In this document: piece after piece, positions 1-6,794 of the stretch
Layout: the number at the start of each line of letters is the position of its first letter
Position numbering within the stretch: position 1 is the first letter of the stretch
Notes under the pieces: generated by a model
What the model was told of the DNA's origin: nothing
What the model saw: the letters and a program-made list of their open reading frames with translations, nothing else
Databases searched by the model: none
Translations under genes and position numbers: made by a program
Assembly (NCBI GenBank): GCA_002315655.1
Contig: DCHO01000019.1
Location: 1 to 11,108, forward strand
Length of the DNA: 11,108 nucleotides
DNA from: Christensenella sp. UBA1750
Lineage (GTDB): Bacteria > Bacillota > Clostridia > Christensenellales > UBA1750
Reading direction: 5' to 3'

Positions 1-288
1 GGTGTCATTTTCGCACAGTTCGGGATGCTTTTCCAGCATGAACTTGCCCACGCACCGCACGCCGTTGCCGCACATGGCACCCTCGCTGCCGTCGGCGTTG
101 AACATCCGCATTTTGCAGTTTGCAATTTTTGAGGGCTGAATGAGGATGAGGCCGTCGCTGCCGATGCCCTTACGGACATCCGCCATTTTGCGGGCGGTCT
201 CCCCTATATCGGAAGGCTCGGGATCGACAAAATTATCCAGATAGATGTAATCGTTGCCGATGCCGTGCATTTTGTAAAAGTGCATCAT
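1..288 (-). CDS. dapF: Diaminopimelate epimerase, N-terminal part (runs off left edge)
   Basis: DapF converts LL- to meso-2,6-diaminopimelate in the cytoplasm, the late step of lysine synthesis that also supplies the peptidoglycan cross-linking residue. The 96 residues visible carry the family signatures: HGIGNDYIYLD near residues 8-18, and FNADGSEGAMCGNGVRCVGK near residues 63-82. Cys73 of MCGNG is the expected first catalytic cysteine; the second lies outside the window. The start is the ATG at 288, placed 7 nt after an AAGGAG on the minus strand (296-301); a second ATG at 285 is an alternative. The SD overlaps the region of the asnA stop codon and the gap is 11 nt, so the two genes are almost certainly co-transcribed and translationally linked. 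The gene is cut by the window edge, not broken. Confidence 0.95.
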   Translation of the reverse strand, partial: MMHFYKMHGIGNDYIYLDNFVDPEPSDIGETARKMADVRKGIGSDGLILIQPSKIANCKMRMFNADGSEGAMCGNGVRCVGKFMLEKHPELCENDT

Positions 289-299
289 GAAAATTCTCC

Positions 300-1313
300 T
301 TACAGGAGCGGAACACCGCCCGCAGCGAACTTCTCCACGACCTGTGGCGGCCAAATGGCGCACTGGACTTCACCGATGTGCACCTTGCCAAGCAGCAGCA
401 TACACAACCGGGACTGCCCGATGCCGCCGCCGATGGTGAGCGGCAGACGCTCGGAGATCAGGGCACTATGGAAGGGCAGCATGGCACGCTCTTCCTTGCC
501 GGCAAATTTCAACTGCTTGATCATGGATTCCCGATCCACACGGATGCCCATAGAGGAAATCTCGATGCGGGTGTCAAGCGGCTTGTGGTAGTACACTAAA
601 TCGCCGTTTAAGCTCCAATCATCGTAGTCGGGGGCTCTGCCGTCGTGCGGGATGCCGGAGGGCAGCGGCCAGCCGATCTGCATAAAGAAGGCAGCACCGT
701 GCTCCTTGACGAAGGCCAGCTCTCTTGCTTCGGGAGCCAGGTCGGGGTACTTTTCCTCCAGTTCGGTGGTGGTGATGAAGGTCACCTTCTCGGGCAGCTC
801 GGTGTCGATTTCCGGGAAGGAGGCTTTGAGCTTGTTTAAGGTGTTGTAAAGGGCGGCATGGATGCGGGAAACCGTGTCCATCAGGTAATCGGGGGTTCTG
901 TCCTCGCGGGAGAGAACCTTTTCCCAGTCCCACTGATCCACATAGATGGAGTGGAAGTTGTCAGTGGTCTCATCCCGGCGGATGGCGTTCATGTCGGTGT
1001 AGAGCCCCTGCCCCACCGGGTAGCCGTAGCGACCCAAGGCGTAGCGCTTCCATTTGGCCAGCGACTGCACGACCTGCACATGGATTCCGGGCTGCTCGCG
1101 GAGGTCAAACTCCACGGGGCGTTCCCAGCCGGAGAGGTCGTCGTTGAGGCCTGTGGCTTTATCGACAAACAAGGGAGCGGAGACCCGCTGCAAATTGAGC
1201 TGATTCGCCAGCTCGTCCTCAAAATCGTCTTTCGCCTGCTTGATGGCAAGCTGGGTGTGGTACAGGTCGAGTGTCGGCCTGTAGGTTTCAGGGAGAATAT
1301 GCGTATGCTCCAT
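300..1313 (-). CDS. asnA: Aspartate--ammonia ligase (asparagine synthetase A)
   Basis: AsnA makes asparagine from aspartate, ammonia and ATP in the cytoplasm. It has a class II aminoacyl-tRNA-synthetase-like fold and is unrelated to the glutamine-dependent AsnB. Seen in the 337-residue product: SAPLFV (45-50), GLNDDLSGWERPV (55-67), MNAIRRDE (108-115), SIYVDQWDWE (122-131), an EISSMGIRVD stretch and a C-terminal GGGIGQSR, which is the motif-3-like ATP site. Length fits the family (E. coli about 330). I chose the ATG at 1313 because AGGAG (1321-1325) lies 7 nt upstream and homology begins there; the frame stays open to 1361 but those extra 16 residues look like leader sequence. It is the first gene of an asnA-dapF unit, both drawing on aspartate. 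The leader from the predicted promoter is only about 45 nt, so there is no room for a T-box. Confidence 0.96.
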   Translation of the reverse strand: MEHTHILPETYRPTLDLYHTQLAIKQAKDDFEDELANQLNLQRVSAPLFVDKATGLNDDLSGWERPVEFDLREQPGIHVQVVQSLAKWKRYALGRYGYPVGQGLYTDMNAIRRDETTDNFHSIYVDQWDWEKVLSREDRTPDYLMDTVSRIHAALYNTLNKLKASFPEIDTELPEKVTFITTTELEEKYPDLAPEARELAFVKEHGAAFFMQIGWPLPSGIPHDGRAPDYDDWSLNGDLVYYHKPLDTRIEISSMGIRVDRESMIKQLKFAGKEERAMLPFHSALISERLPLTIGGGIGQSRLCMLLLGKVHIGEVQCAIWPPQVVEKFAAGGVPLL

Positions 1314-1364
1314 GCGGATGCTCCTTTCCCGATGAACAATCGGCAAAAATAAGAATACCACGAT

Positions 1365-1393
1365 AGTTTACGCCTAAGATGAGCATTTTGCAA
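1365..1393 (-). promoter_or_regulatory. Predicted sigma-A promoter for asnA-dapF
   Basis: On the minus strand TTGCAA (1388-1393) and TAAACT (1365-1370) are separated by 17 nt and sit about 50 nt before the asnA start. The -35 matches consensus in 5 of 6 positions; the -10 is weaker. A 5-bp hairpin CCGAT/ATCGG (1329-1343) lies in the short leader just before the SD and might modestly affect translation; this is speculative. Confidence 0.5.
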
Positions 1394-1440
1394 GAAAACT
1401 TTTTGAAAAATGCAGATTGCTTTCCGTGCGAAAAAACCGC

Positions 1441-1469
1441 TTGCAGAAAAGCCATGCGTATGATATAAA
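1441..1469 (+). promoter_or_regulatory. Predicted sigma-A promoter for the alpha-galactosidase gene
   Basis: TTGCAG (1441-1446) and TATAAA (1464-1469) are separated by exactly 17 nt, upstream of the GH27 gene on the plus strand. The start of transcription would fall near 1476, leaving a leader of about 45 nt with a strong AAGGAG at 1506-1511. The -35 overlaps a partial cre-like sequence at 1432-1445. This promoter and the asnA promoter diverge within about 150 bp. Confidence 0.6.
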
Positions 1470-1520
1470 GAACATGGGAGGAATGCTCCTAAAAACGAAA
1501 CACAGAAGGAGACAAAACAA

Positions 1521-2708
1521 ATGCTTGCAAAGACTGCACCTATGGGTTGGAACTCCTGGAATACCTTCGGCGCAAACATTTCCGAAAAGCTGATTTTCGA
1601 GATGGCCGATGTGATGGTGAACGAGGGCTACAAGGATGCCGGGTATGAATACCTGGTCATTGACGACTGCTGGAGCCTCCGCGAGCGCGACGAAAACGGC
1701 AAATTGGTGGCCGATCCCGAAAAATTCCCTCACGGCATGAAGGCTGTGGCGGATTATGTGCATTCCAAGGGCTTGAAGTTCGGAATGTACTCCTGTGCCG
1801 GTGTGCGCACCTGTGCGGGCTACCCCTCCTCCTTTGACCACGAATATGTGGACGCAGAGACCTTCGCCTCCTGGGGCGTGGATTTCCTCAAATACGATTT
1901 CTGCAACTTTCCCGAGAACGGCGACTGCAAAATGCGTTACTTAACCATGTCGCAAGCCCTGAAATCCACCGGGCGTGAGATTCTGTTCTCCGCCTGCAAC
2001 TGGGGACGTGAGGAACCCTGGTTCTGGATGAAGTCCATCGGCGCGCATATGTACCGCTCCACCGGCGACATCTTGGACAACTTTGTGTCCTATGCCGACA
2101 TCGTGCGGGCACAGCTCGATAAGTTCTGCTGTTCCGGTTCCGCCTGCTACAATGACATTGATATGCTGACCGTGGGAATGTACGGAAAAGGAAACAGTGC
2201 CATCGGCTCGGTCTCCACGGACGAAGAATACCGCATGGAGTTCGCCTTCTGGTGTATGCTCTCCGCACCGCTTATGATGGGCGGCGACCTGCGCAGCCTC
2301 ACCCCCTACTGCAAAAACCTGTTGCTGAACAAAAATCTCATCGCCATCAATCAGGACGAGGAAAGCCGTCCGCCCTACATCGTGCGCAAGGTCGGCGTTT
2401 CCCTGCAAAGAGACCCCGAAACCGTCAAGGACGGCGAATGGCCGTGGTATGAGGAGCCGGATTGCGCCTACACGCTGCTCAAATTCCTCTCCGACGGCAG
2501 CTTCGTCTTGGGCTACTTCAATCTCTGCCCCAAGGAAGCCGAAATCCTCTGCTCCTTCACCGACTGCGGCGTGCCCTACGGCACCGGCTGCGGCATCGAA
2601 ATGACAGACGTGTTCACCGGGGAAACCTTAGGCGTGAAGCGCGACTATTTCAACCCGAAGATTCCCCGTCACGACTGCCGGCTGTATCACTGCCGCATCG
2701 TAAAGTAA
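1521..2708 (+). CDS. GH27-family alpha-galactosidase, cytoplasmic
   Basis: Predicted retaining glycoside hydrolase of family 27, releasing terminal alpha-galactose from melibiose or raffinose-type sugars. The 395-residue protein starts MGWNSWNTFGANI (8-20) and carries YLVIDDCW (44-51), GLKFGMYSCAG (84-94), a GYP motif (100-102), LKYDFC (123-128, D126 the expected nucleophile), RSTGDILDNF (179-188, D183 the expected acid/base) and NDIDML (211-216), then a beta-sandwich-type tail. Two family motifs are non-standard: the usual GYPGS reads GYPSS, and WNDPDML reads YNDIDML. There is no signal peptide, so the substrate must be imported; no sugar transporter is visible here. ATG 1521 follows AAGGAG (1506-1511) by 9 nt. 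Alpha-N-acetylgalactosaminidase shares this family, so exact specificity is open. Confidence 0.92.
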   Translation: MLAKTAPMGWNSWNTFGANISEKLIFEMADVMVNEGYKDAGYEYLVIDDCWSLRERDENGKLVADPEKFPHGMKAVADYVHSKGLKFGMYSCAGVRTCAGYPSSFDHEYVDAETFASWGVDFLKYDFCNFPENGDCKMRYLTMSQALKSTGREILFSACNWGREEPWFWMKSIGAHMYRSTGDILDNFVSYADIVRAQLDKFCCSGSACYNDIDMLTVGMYGKGNSAIGSVSTDEEYRMEFAFWCMLSAPLMMGGDLRSLTPYCKNLLLNKNLIAINQDEESRPPYIVRKVGVSLQRDPETVKDGEWPWYEEPDCAYTLLKFLSDGSFVLGYFNLCPKEAEILCSFTDCGVPYGTGCGIEMTDVFTGETLGVKRDYFNPKIPRHDCRLYHCRIVK

Positions 2709-2709
2709 T

Positions 2710-2895
2710 ATGAAGTGCGTGCGCTGCGGCGGCAGCCTGACCCACGACGATGTGGGGCTGACCAAGAAGCTCATCAATCGCGGGGCAACGGAATTTTTCT
2801 GCATTTCCTGTCTGGCAAAAAAGTTCGAAGTGACCGTGCCCGACTTGGAAAAGAAAATTCAGGAGTTCCGGGAAATGGGCTGCACGCTGTTTTAG
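2710..2895 (+). CDS. Small CxxC/CxxC zinc-ribbon protein of unknown function
   Basis: A 61-residue protein with two CxxC knuckles (C3/C6 and C31/C34) that should bind one zinc ion, followed by a charged helix (about 43-56) and the C-terminal end GCTLF. The start lies 1 nt after the alpha-galactosidase stop and has no convincing SD of its own, so translation probably depends on ribosomes finishing the upstream gene. The region between the knuckles (GLTKKLINRGATEFF) looks well formed, and the frame is followed at once by a terminator, so I take it as a real gene. I recall similar short proteins in Clostridia but know no function. A role linked to the sugar enzyme is only suggested by the coupling. 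Confidence 0.8.
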   Translation: MKCVRCGGSLTHDDVGLTKKLINRGATEFFCISCLAKKFEVTVPDLEKKIQEFREMGCTLF

Positions 2896-2911
2896 AAAAT
2901 GGTTCATAAGA

Positions 2912-2941
2912 GGGGCATTTTCGGCAAAATGTCCCTTTTTT
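2912..2941 (+). terminator. Intrinsic terminator after the GH27/zinc-ribbon pair
   Basis: Stem GGGGCATTTT (2912-2921), loop CGGC, stem AAAATGTCCC (2926-2935), then TTTTTT (2936-2941). Ten pairs with one G-T wobble plus a clean T-tract on the plus strand make this a textbook intrinsic terminator. It separates the sugar genes from the transporter. Confidence 0.92.
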
Positions 2942-2975
2942 ATTCTCTGTTTATCGTTGAAAGGATAAATTGTTT

Positions 2976-3881
2976 ATGTGGTTCTGGTTCTCTGTCATTG
3001 CGCTGCTCATGTGGAGCGGCTCCGACCTCTTTTCCAAGATCGGCTGCCGGGAAAAGGACGAAAAGCTCTCCTCGCTCAAAATGGTGACGGCGGTGGGTGT
3101 GGTCATGGGGCTGCACTGCGGCTATTCCGTGTTCGTCAAGGGAGTGGCGCTGAATTTCTCCGTACTTCTCACCTATCTGCCTGTGTCGCTGCTCTACATT
3201 TCCTCCATGGCCATAGGGTATCTGGGGCTGAAATACATCGAGCTGTCCATTTCCTCCCCAATCTGCAATTCCTCCGGCGCAATCGTGGCGGTGCTGACGC
3301 TCATTACTGCCGGGCGCGGGGATGTAAACGGCTGGCAATTAGGGGCTGTGGCACTGGTGTGCATCGGGGTCATCACATTAGGGATTGTGGAGGCCACCGA
3401 GGATGAGGAGCTGCGGCTGGAACGGCAGAAACAGGGGAACCACATTTACACCAAATCCGTGCTGGCGCTGGCGCTACCTGTGGTCTATTGCCTTCTGGAC
3501 GCGCTGGGCACCTTTGCGGACTCTCTGGTACTGGAAAAGCTCAATGAGGAATCCGCCAATGCTGCATACGAATTAACCTTCCTGCTCTGCGGCATCGTGT
3601 CGGGCATCGTCGTACTCGTCAGGGGCGGGAAATTTACCTTCAGACAGGAATTACCTAAGACCGTCGGCGCGTGCTTTGAAACCGCCGGCCAGTTCGCCTA
3701 CATCTTCGCACTGGCGGATTCCTCCCATGTCCTGCTGGCCGCGCCCATCATTTCCTCCTATTGCGCCGTGTCGGTGCTGTGGGGAAGACTTTTCCTCAAA
3801 GAAAAGCTGTCCTATCGGCATTATTTCGCCATCAGCTTAACCGTTGTCGGCATCATCATTATGGGAATTTTTGATGTATAA
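2976..3881 (+). CDS. DMT-superfamily (EamA-type) membrane transporter
   Basis: A 301-residue, highly hydrophobic protein with the two-repeat layout of EamA/DMT permeases, about ten membrane helices. Repeat 1 (about 1-140) ends SISSPICNSSGAIVAVLTLI...GVITLGIVE; repeat 2 (about 160-301) ends AAPIISSYCAVSVLWGRLFLKEKLS...VVGIIIMGIFDV, both matching the end of EamA units (short helix, acidic or KEK loop, final helix). A charged, probably cytoplasmic linker (TEDEELRLERQKQ, 141-153) joins them. Family members export or import metabolites such as amino acids or nucleotide-like compounds; the substrate cannot be read from sequence. The frame opens with TTG at 2970, but ATG 2976 suits the AAAGGA (2960-2965) better (10 nt against 4), so I use it. 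No clear promoter fits between the upstream terminator and this start. Confidence 0.88.
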   Translation: MWFWFSVIALLMWSGSDLFSKIGCREKDEKLSSLKMVTAVGVVMGLHCGYSVFVKGVALNFSVLLTYLPVSLLYISSMAIGYLGLKYIELSISSPICNSSGAIVAVLTLITAGRGDVNGWQLGAVALVCIGVITLGIVEATEDEELRLERQKQGNHIYTKSVLALALPVVYCLLDALGTFADSLVLEKLNEESANAAYELTFLLCGIVSGIVVLVRGGKFTFRQELPKTVGACFETAGQFAYIFALADSSHVLLAAPIISSYCAVSVLWGRLFLKEKLSYRHYFAISLTVVGIIIMGIFDV

Positions 3882-3920
3882 ACAATGAACAACGCTCCTT
3901 ATTATTCTGTCTTCATGAAC

Positions 3921-3959
3921 ACAAAAACCATGAATCCATTTCAGATTCATGGTTTTTGT
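3921..3959. terminator. Bidirectional intrinsic terminator between the transporter and rnpB
   Basis: A perfect 16-bp inverted repeat: ACAAAAACCATGAATC (3921-3936), loop CATTTCA, GATTCATGGTTTTTGT (3944-3959). The A-rich and T-rich arms give a T-run at the 3' side on either strand, so it can end both the plus-strand transporter mRNA and the minus-strand RNase P RNA transcript. Confidence 0.9.
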
Positions 3960-3967
3960 ATAAAGAT

Positions 3968-4303
3968 AGGAGCATATCTATAAGCCGAGTTCTGTATTTG
4001 GTGACCATCTATCTTGTCTATACGTTGCCGCATAGCTCTGCGCGATTACCCGGAAACGCGACGGGCCGCCGCATATGTTTCCCTTTCAATCTTGCATCAG
4101 GTGGGGTTTACATAGCCGGCAAGTCGCCATGCCGCTGGTGAGCTCTTACCTCGCCTTTCCATCCTTACAGGGTTTCCCCTGCGGTATCTCTCTGTTGCAC
4201 TTTCCCTGAAGTCGCCTTCGCCGGCCGTTAGCCGGCACCCTGCCCTGCGATGCTCGGACTTTCCTCACACGTTTCTCTCGTGCGCGATCACCTGATATAC
4301 TCC
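3968..4303 (-). ncRNA. rnpB: RNase P RNA, bacterial class A
   Basis: Catalytic RNA that trims the 5' leader of pre-tRNAs with the RnpA protein. On the minus strand it shows the near-universal 5' block GAGGAAAGTCCGAGCATC followed by GCAGGGCAGGGTGCC, the mid-region GGAAAGGCGAGGTAAGAGC, the L15-type GTAAACCCCACC that pairs with tRNA 3' CCA, and the 3' core ACAGAACTCGGCTTAT. P1 is formed by GGAGTATAT at the 5' end (4295-4303) and ATATGCTCC at the 3' end (3969-3977), which sets the ends to within a few bases; P3 is CACG/CGTG just inside. At about 336 nt it is slightly shorter than E. coli (377) or B. subtilis (about 400). No -10/-35 is visible directly upstream, where the hairpin string begins 6 nt from the 5' end. 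Confidence 0.96.
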
Positions 4304-4309
4304 GTTTCG

Positions 4310-4530
4310 CACCGAAATTCCCCTTCGGGAAATTCCGGTGTTTCGGTCGGCTTATTTTCGGAAAACGTCCACTGGACGCTTTCCCTCAAAACGCTCGACC
4401 TTCAGGCGCTTTTGAGCGCCCTTCACTTTTTGCACCCTGTAGGGTGCGCATCTTATGAAATCCCATAGGGATTTCATAAACTTCATTTGATTCCGGCGGA
4501 ATCAAACTTCATTTCTTCATTCCTTCATTT
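4310..4530 (-). repeat. String of six unrelated hairpins joined by TGAAG connectors (non-coding)
   Basis: This 220-bp gap holds no gene. Read on the minus strand from the upstream stop codon: three TGAAG words, then hairpins at 4485-4507 (TTTGATTCC/GGAATCAAA, loop GCC), 4452-4480 (TTATGAAATCCC/GGGATTTCATAA, loop TAT), 4432-4447 (GCACCC/GGGTGC), 4405-4420 (GGCGCT/AGCGCC, loop CAAA), 4360-4384 (GGAAAGCGTCC/GGACGTTTTCC) and 4310-4340 (14-bp arms, loop GAA). TGAAG occurs seven times, at 4523-4527, 4515-4519, 4507-4511, 4481-4485, 4421-4425, 4400-4404 and, counting overlap with the next arm, at stem boundaries; six are clearly between or before stems. Stem sequences differ from each other, so this is not a simple direct repeat. 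None is followed by a U-tract, so they are not ordinary terminators. Function unknown. Confidence 0.8.
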
Positions 4531-4531
4531 C

Positions 4532-5242
4532 CTATTCCGCCATATACAGAATCCTGTCGCAGTTCTCACAGGTCACGATCTCATCCGAGCCCTGAATCTG
4601 CTTGGCGACAGCGGACGGCAGCGACATATTGCAGCCGGAGCAGCGATCCTGAGAAAGCAGCACCATGACCGGGAATTTCTGCCCCCTTATGGTCTTGTAC
4701 TTCTCCATATACGCTTCGTCCACGTTCTTTCCGGCTTCGGTGCGGGCATTTTTCAGCTCTTCCAAATGGGCAAGCTGCTGCTCGTACTCCTTGTCGTAGG
4801 TGGCTTTCAGCTTATTGTATTCGTCTCTGGCGCGGGTGGCCTTGAGGCGCACTTCCTTATAGCGGTTTTCGATCATCTGGCTGTGAGAGTTCATCTTCGC
4901 CAGTTCCTTTTCCGCGGAGCGCAGCTTGTTCTCGGCATCGGTCATCTGCTGGATGGCCTTGTGTACCTGAGAAGCCGTCTCAAAGACATTGTCCTCCAGC
5001 TTTTTGCGGATGTCCTCAAAGAGCTGGGCGAAGCGGTCGCGCTGGGCTTTCAGTTCTTCCAGACGCTCCAATGCCTTTCCTGCATCATTTTCCATGCCCT
5101 TTACGACCGTCTGCTGATCCGCCACGATGTTTCTGAGTTTCAGAAGCTGCTGACGAAGGGGATACTGACGGATCTCCGTCTCATAATCCACCACAGCCTT
5201 GTCGGCCTGTTGATATTGCCACAGTTTGTCTAATTGACGCAT
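4532..5242 (-). CDS. Coiled-coil C4-type zinc-ribbon protein (COG1579-like)
   Basis: A 236-residue soluble protein: a long charged helical coiled coil (about 1-175) followed by a zinc ribbon with C201/C204 (RCSGCNMSLP) and C225/C228 (VTCENCDRIL). This is the arrangement of the COG1579 / zf-RING_7 family, whose studied members include Helicobacter HP0958 (FlgZ), reported to bind RNA and RpoN, and Chlamydia CT398. In Firmicutes the role is not established; nucleic-acid or protein scaffolding is the usual guess. The ATG at 5242 follows GGAGG (5250-5254) by 7 nt. It has its own promoter, and its stop codon is followed directly by the TGAAG hairpin string and then rnpB on the same strand, so read-through into rnpB is possible. 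Confidence 0.88.
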   Translation of the reverse strand: MRQLDKLWQYQQADKAVVDYETEIRQYPLRQQLLKLRNIVADQQTVVKGMENDAGKALERLEELKAQRDRFAQLFEDIRKKLEDNVFETASQVHKAIQQMTDAENKLRSAEKELAKMNSHSQMIENRYKEVRLKATRARDEYNKLKATYDKEYEQQLAHLEELKNARTEAGKNVDEAYMEKYKTIRGQKFPVMVLLSQDRCSGCNMSLPSAVAKQIQGSDEIVTCENCDRILYMAE

Positions 5243-5291
5243 GGATTTGCCTCCGTTCCAATGTGGTTATCGGGTCACACCCCGACGAATT

Positions 5292-5320
5292 ATTATATCC
5301 TATTTTTCGCATCCTGTAAA
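5292..5320 (-). promoter_or_regulatory. Near-consensus sigma-A promoter of the C4 zinc-ribbon gene
   Basis: On the minus strand TTTACA (5315-5320), a 17-nt spacer and a perfect TATAAT (5292-5297). The transcript would begin near 5285, giving a leader of about 40 nt. This is the strongest promoter in the window; it may also feed the hairpin string and rnpB downstream. Confidence 0.85.
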
Positions 5321-5340
5321 CCCGGGACAAACCCGGTTTT
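5315..5340 (-). terminator. Possible weak terminator after the pseudouridine synthase gene
   Basis: On the minus strand CCGGG (5332-5336), loop TTTGT, CCCGG (5322-5326), flanked by AAAA and GTTTACA. The stem is short and the T-run only three long, so termination would be partial. It overlaps the -35 of the next gene's promoter. Confidence 0.4.
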
Positions 5341-5343
5341 ACC

Positions 5344-6219
<876 letters not shown>

Positions 6220-6226
6220 ATTTTTA

Positions 6227-6760
6227 TCAGGCTTCCAGCACCTTGCTGTATTCCTTCATCATGTCGATCATCTCCTGCGAAGGCTCAAAGATGATCATGA
6301 TGCGCTTGCCCTCTCTGGTGAGCAGCAGGAAGTACAGCGGATTTTTTCCGTTGAGATAGTAGCGATACTCCTTATAGTCCCCCGCCTGTGCCGCGGACCG
6401 GAAAGCATTACCGTCCACGACGCCGCCCATTTCCACCTCGCGCATACGGATGGAGAGCAGCTCCTTGCGGCGGGTGTTGCTCTTGACCATGGCAAATTCC
6501 AATTCGCCGTTGGTGAAGGAATACTCATACTCGATGCGGAAATTGTCTTTGTAGCGGAACATGAGGTAGCACAGTCCGCCGCCGACCACAAGAAAGATCC
6601 AGTTGACCAGCGCGAAATTCATGTTCATTATATCCACAAGGCCGATGAAGGCGATGATGCCGAACACCAGCACAAAAAGCCAGGCCAGAATGTAGCCAAT
6701 GGCATTTACGGCTCTGCCCTGCCTGCGCGTTACGATTTCTTCTCTGAAATGATCCATCAT
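6227..6760 (-). CDS. Small two-pass membrane protein, uncharacterised (possibly DUF6106-like)
   Basis: A 177-residue protein with two hydrophobic segments close together (about 20-40 and 50-67, numbered from ATG 6760) and a C-terminal soluble domain with strands and an amphipathic end (IMIIFEPSQEMIDMMKEYSKVL). The N-terminus MMDHFREEIVTRRQG and the overall layout remind me of proteins labelled DUF6106 in Clostridia, but I cannot confirm this. The soluble part resembles a PH-like sheet with measured charge; no catalytic motif is seen. The frame opens at TTG 6769, only 3 nt from the AAGGA (6773-6777), so ATG 6760 (12 nt) is the better start; ATG 6757 is also possible. First gene of an operon with the pseudouridine synthase. 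No functional link between the two is known to me. Confidence 0.8.
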   Translation of the reverse strand: MMDHFREEIVTRRQGRAVNAIGYILAWLFVLVFGIIAFIGLVDIMNMNFALVNWIFLVVGGGLCYLMFRYKDNFRIEYEYSFTNGELEFAMVKSNTRRKELLSIRMREVEMGGVVDGNAFRSAAQAGDYKEYRYYLNGKNPLYFLLLTREGKRIMIIFEPSQEMIDMMKEYSKVLEA

Positions 6761-6794
6761 GGAAAACAACCGTCCTTCCGAAAATCTTTCTTTT

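Noticed and set aside
858..1352. 164-codon open frame on the plus strand inside asnA
   Set aside because: Antisense to a clear asnA gene, no family features and no SD.
1314..1370. T-box or other leader switch before asnA
   Set aside because: The predicted leader is about 45 nt, far too short for a T-box, and has only a 5-bp hairpin.
1419..1452. GCTTT...AAAGC dyad around the alpha-galactosidase -35
   Set aside because: Only five matching bases per arm with a 24-nt gap in AT-rich DNA; not above chance.
3956..4468. Plus-strand open frames over rnpB and the hairpins
   Set aside because: The region is a structural RNA on the other strand; the frames have no SD or family features.
4310..4530. 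CRISPR array or tandem terminators
   Set aside because: The stems all differ and the shared word is only 5 nt, so there is no repeat-spacer structure; no hairpin is followed by a U-tract on the minus strand.
4487..5233. 248-codon open frame on the plus strand
   Set aside because: It lies antisense to the C4 zinc-ribbon gene, which has a promoter, SD, coiled coil and four zinc cysteines. The hydrophobic translation is a by-product of the opposite strand.
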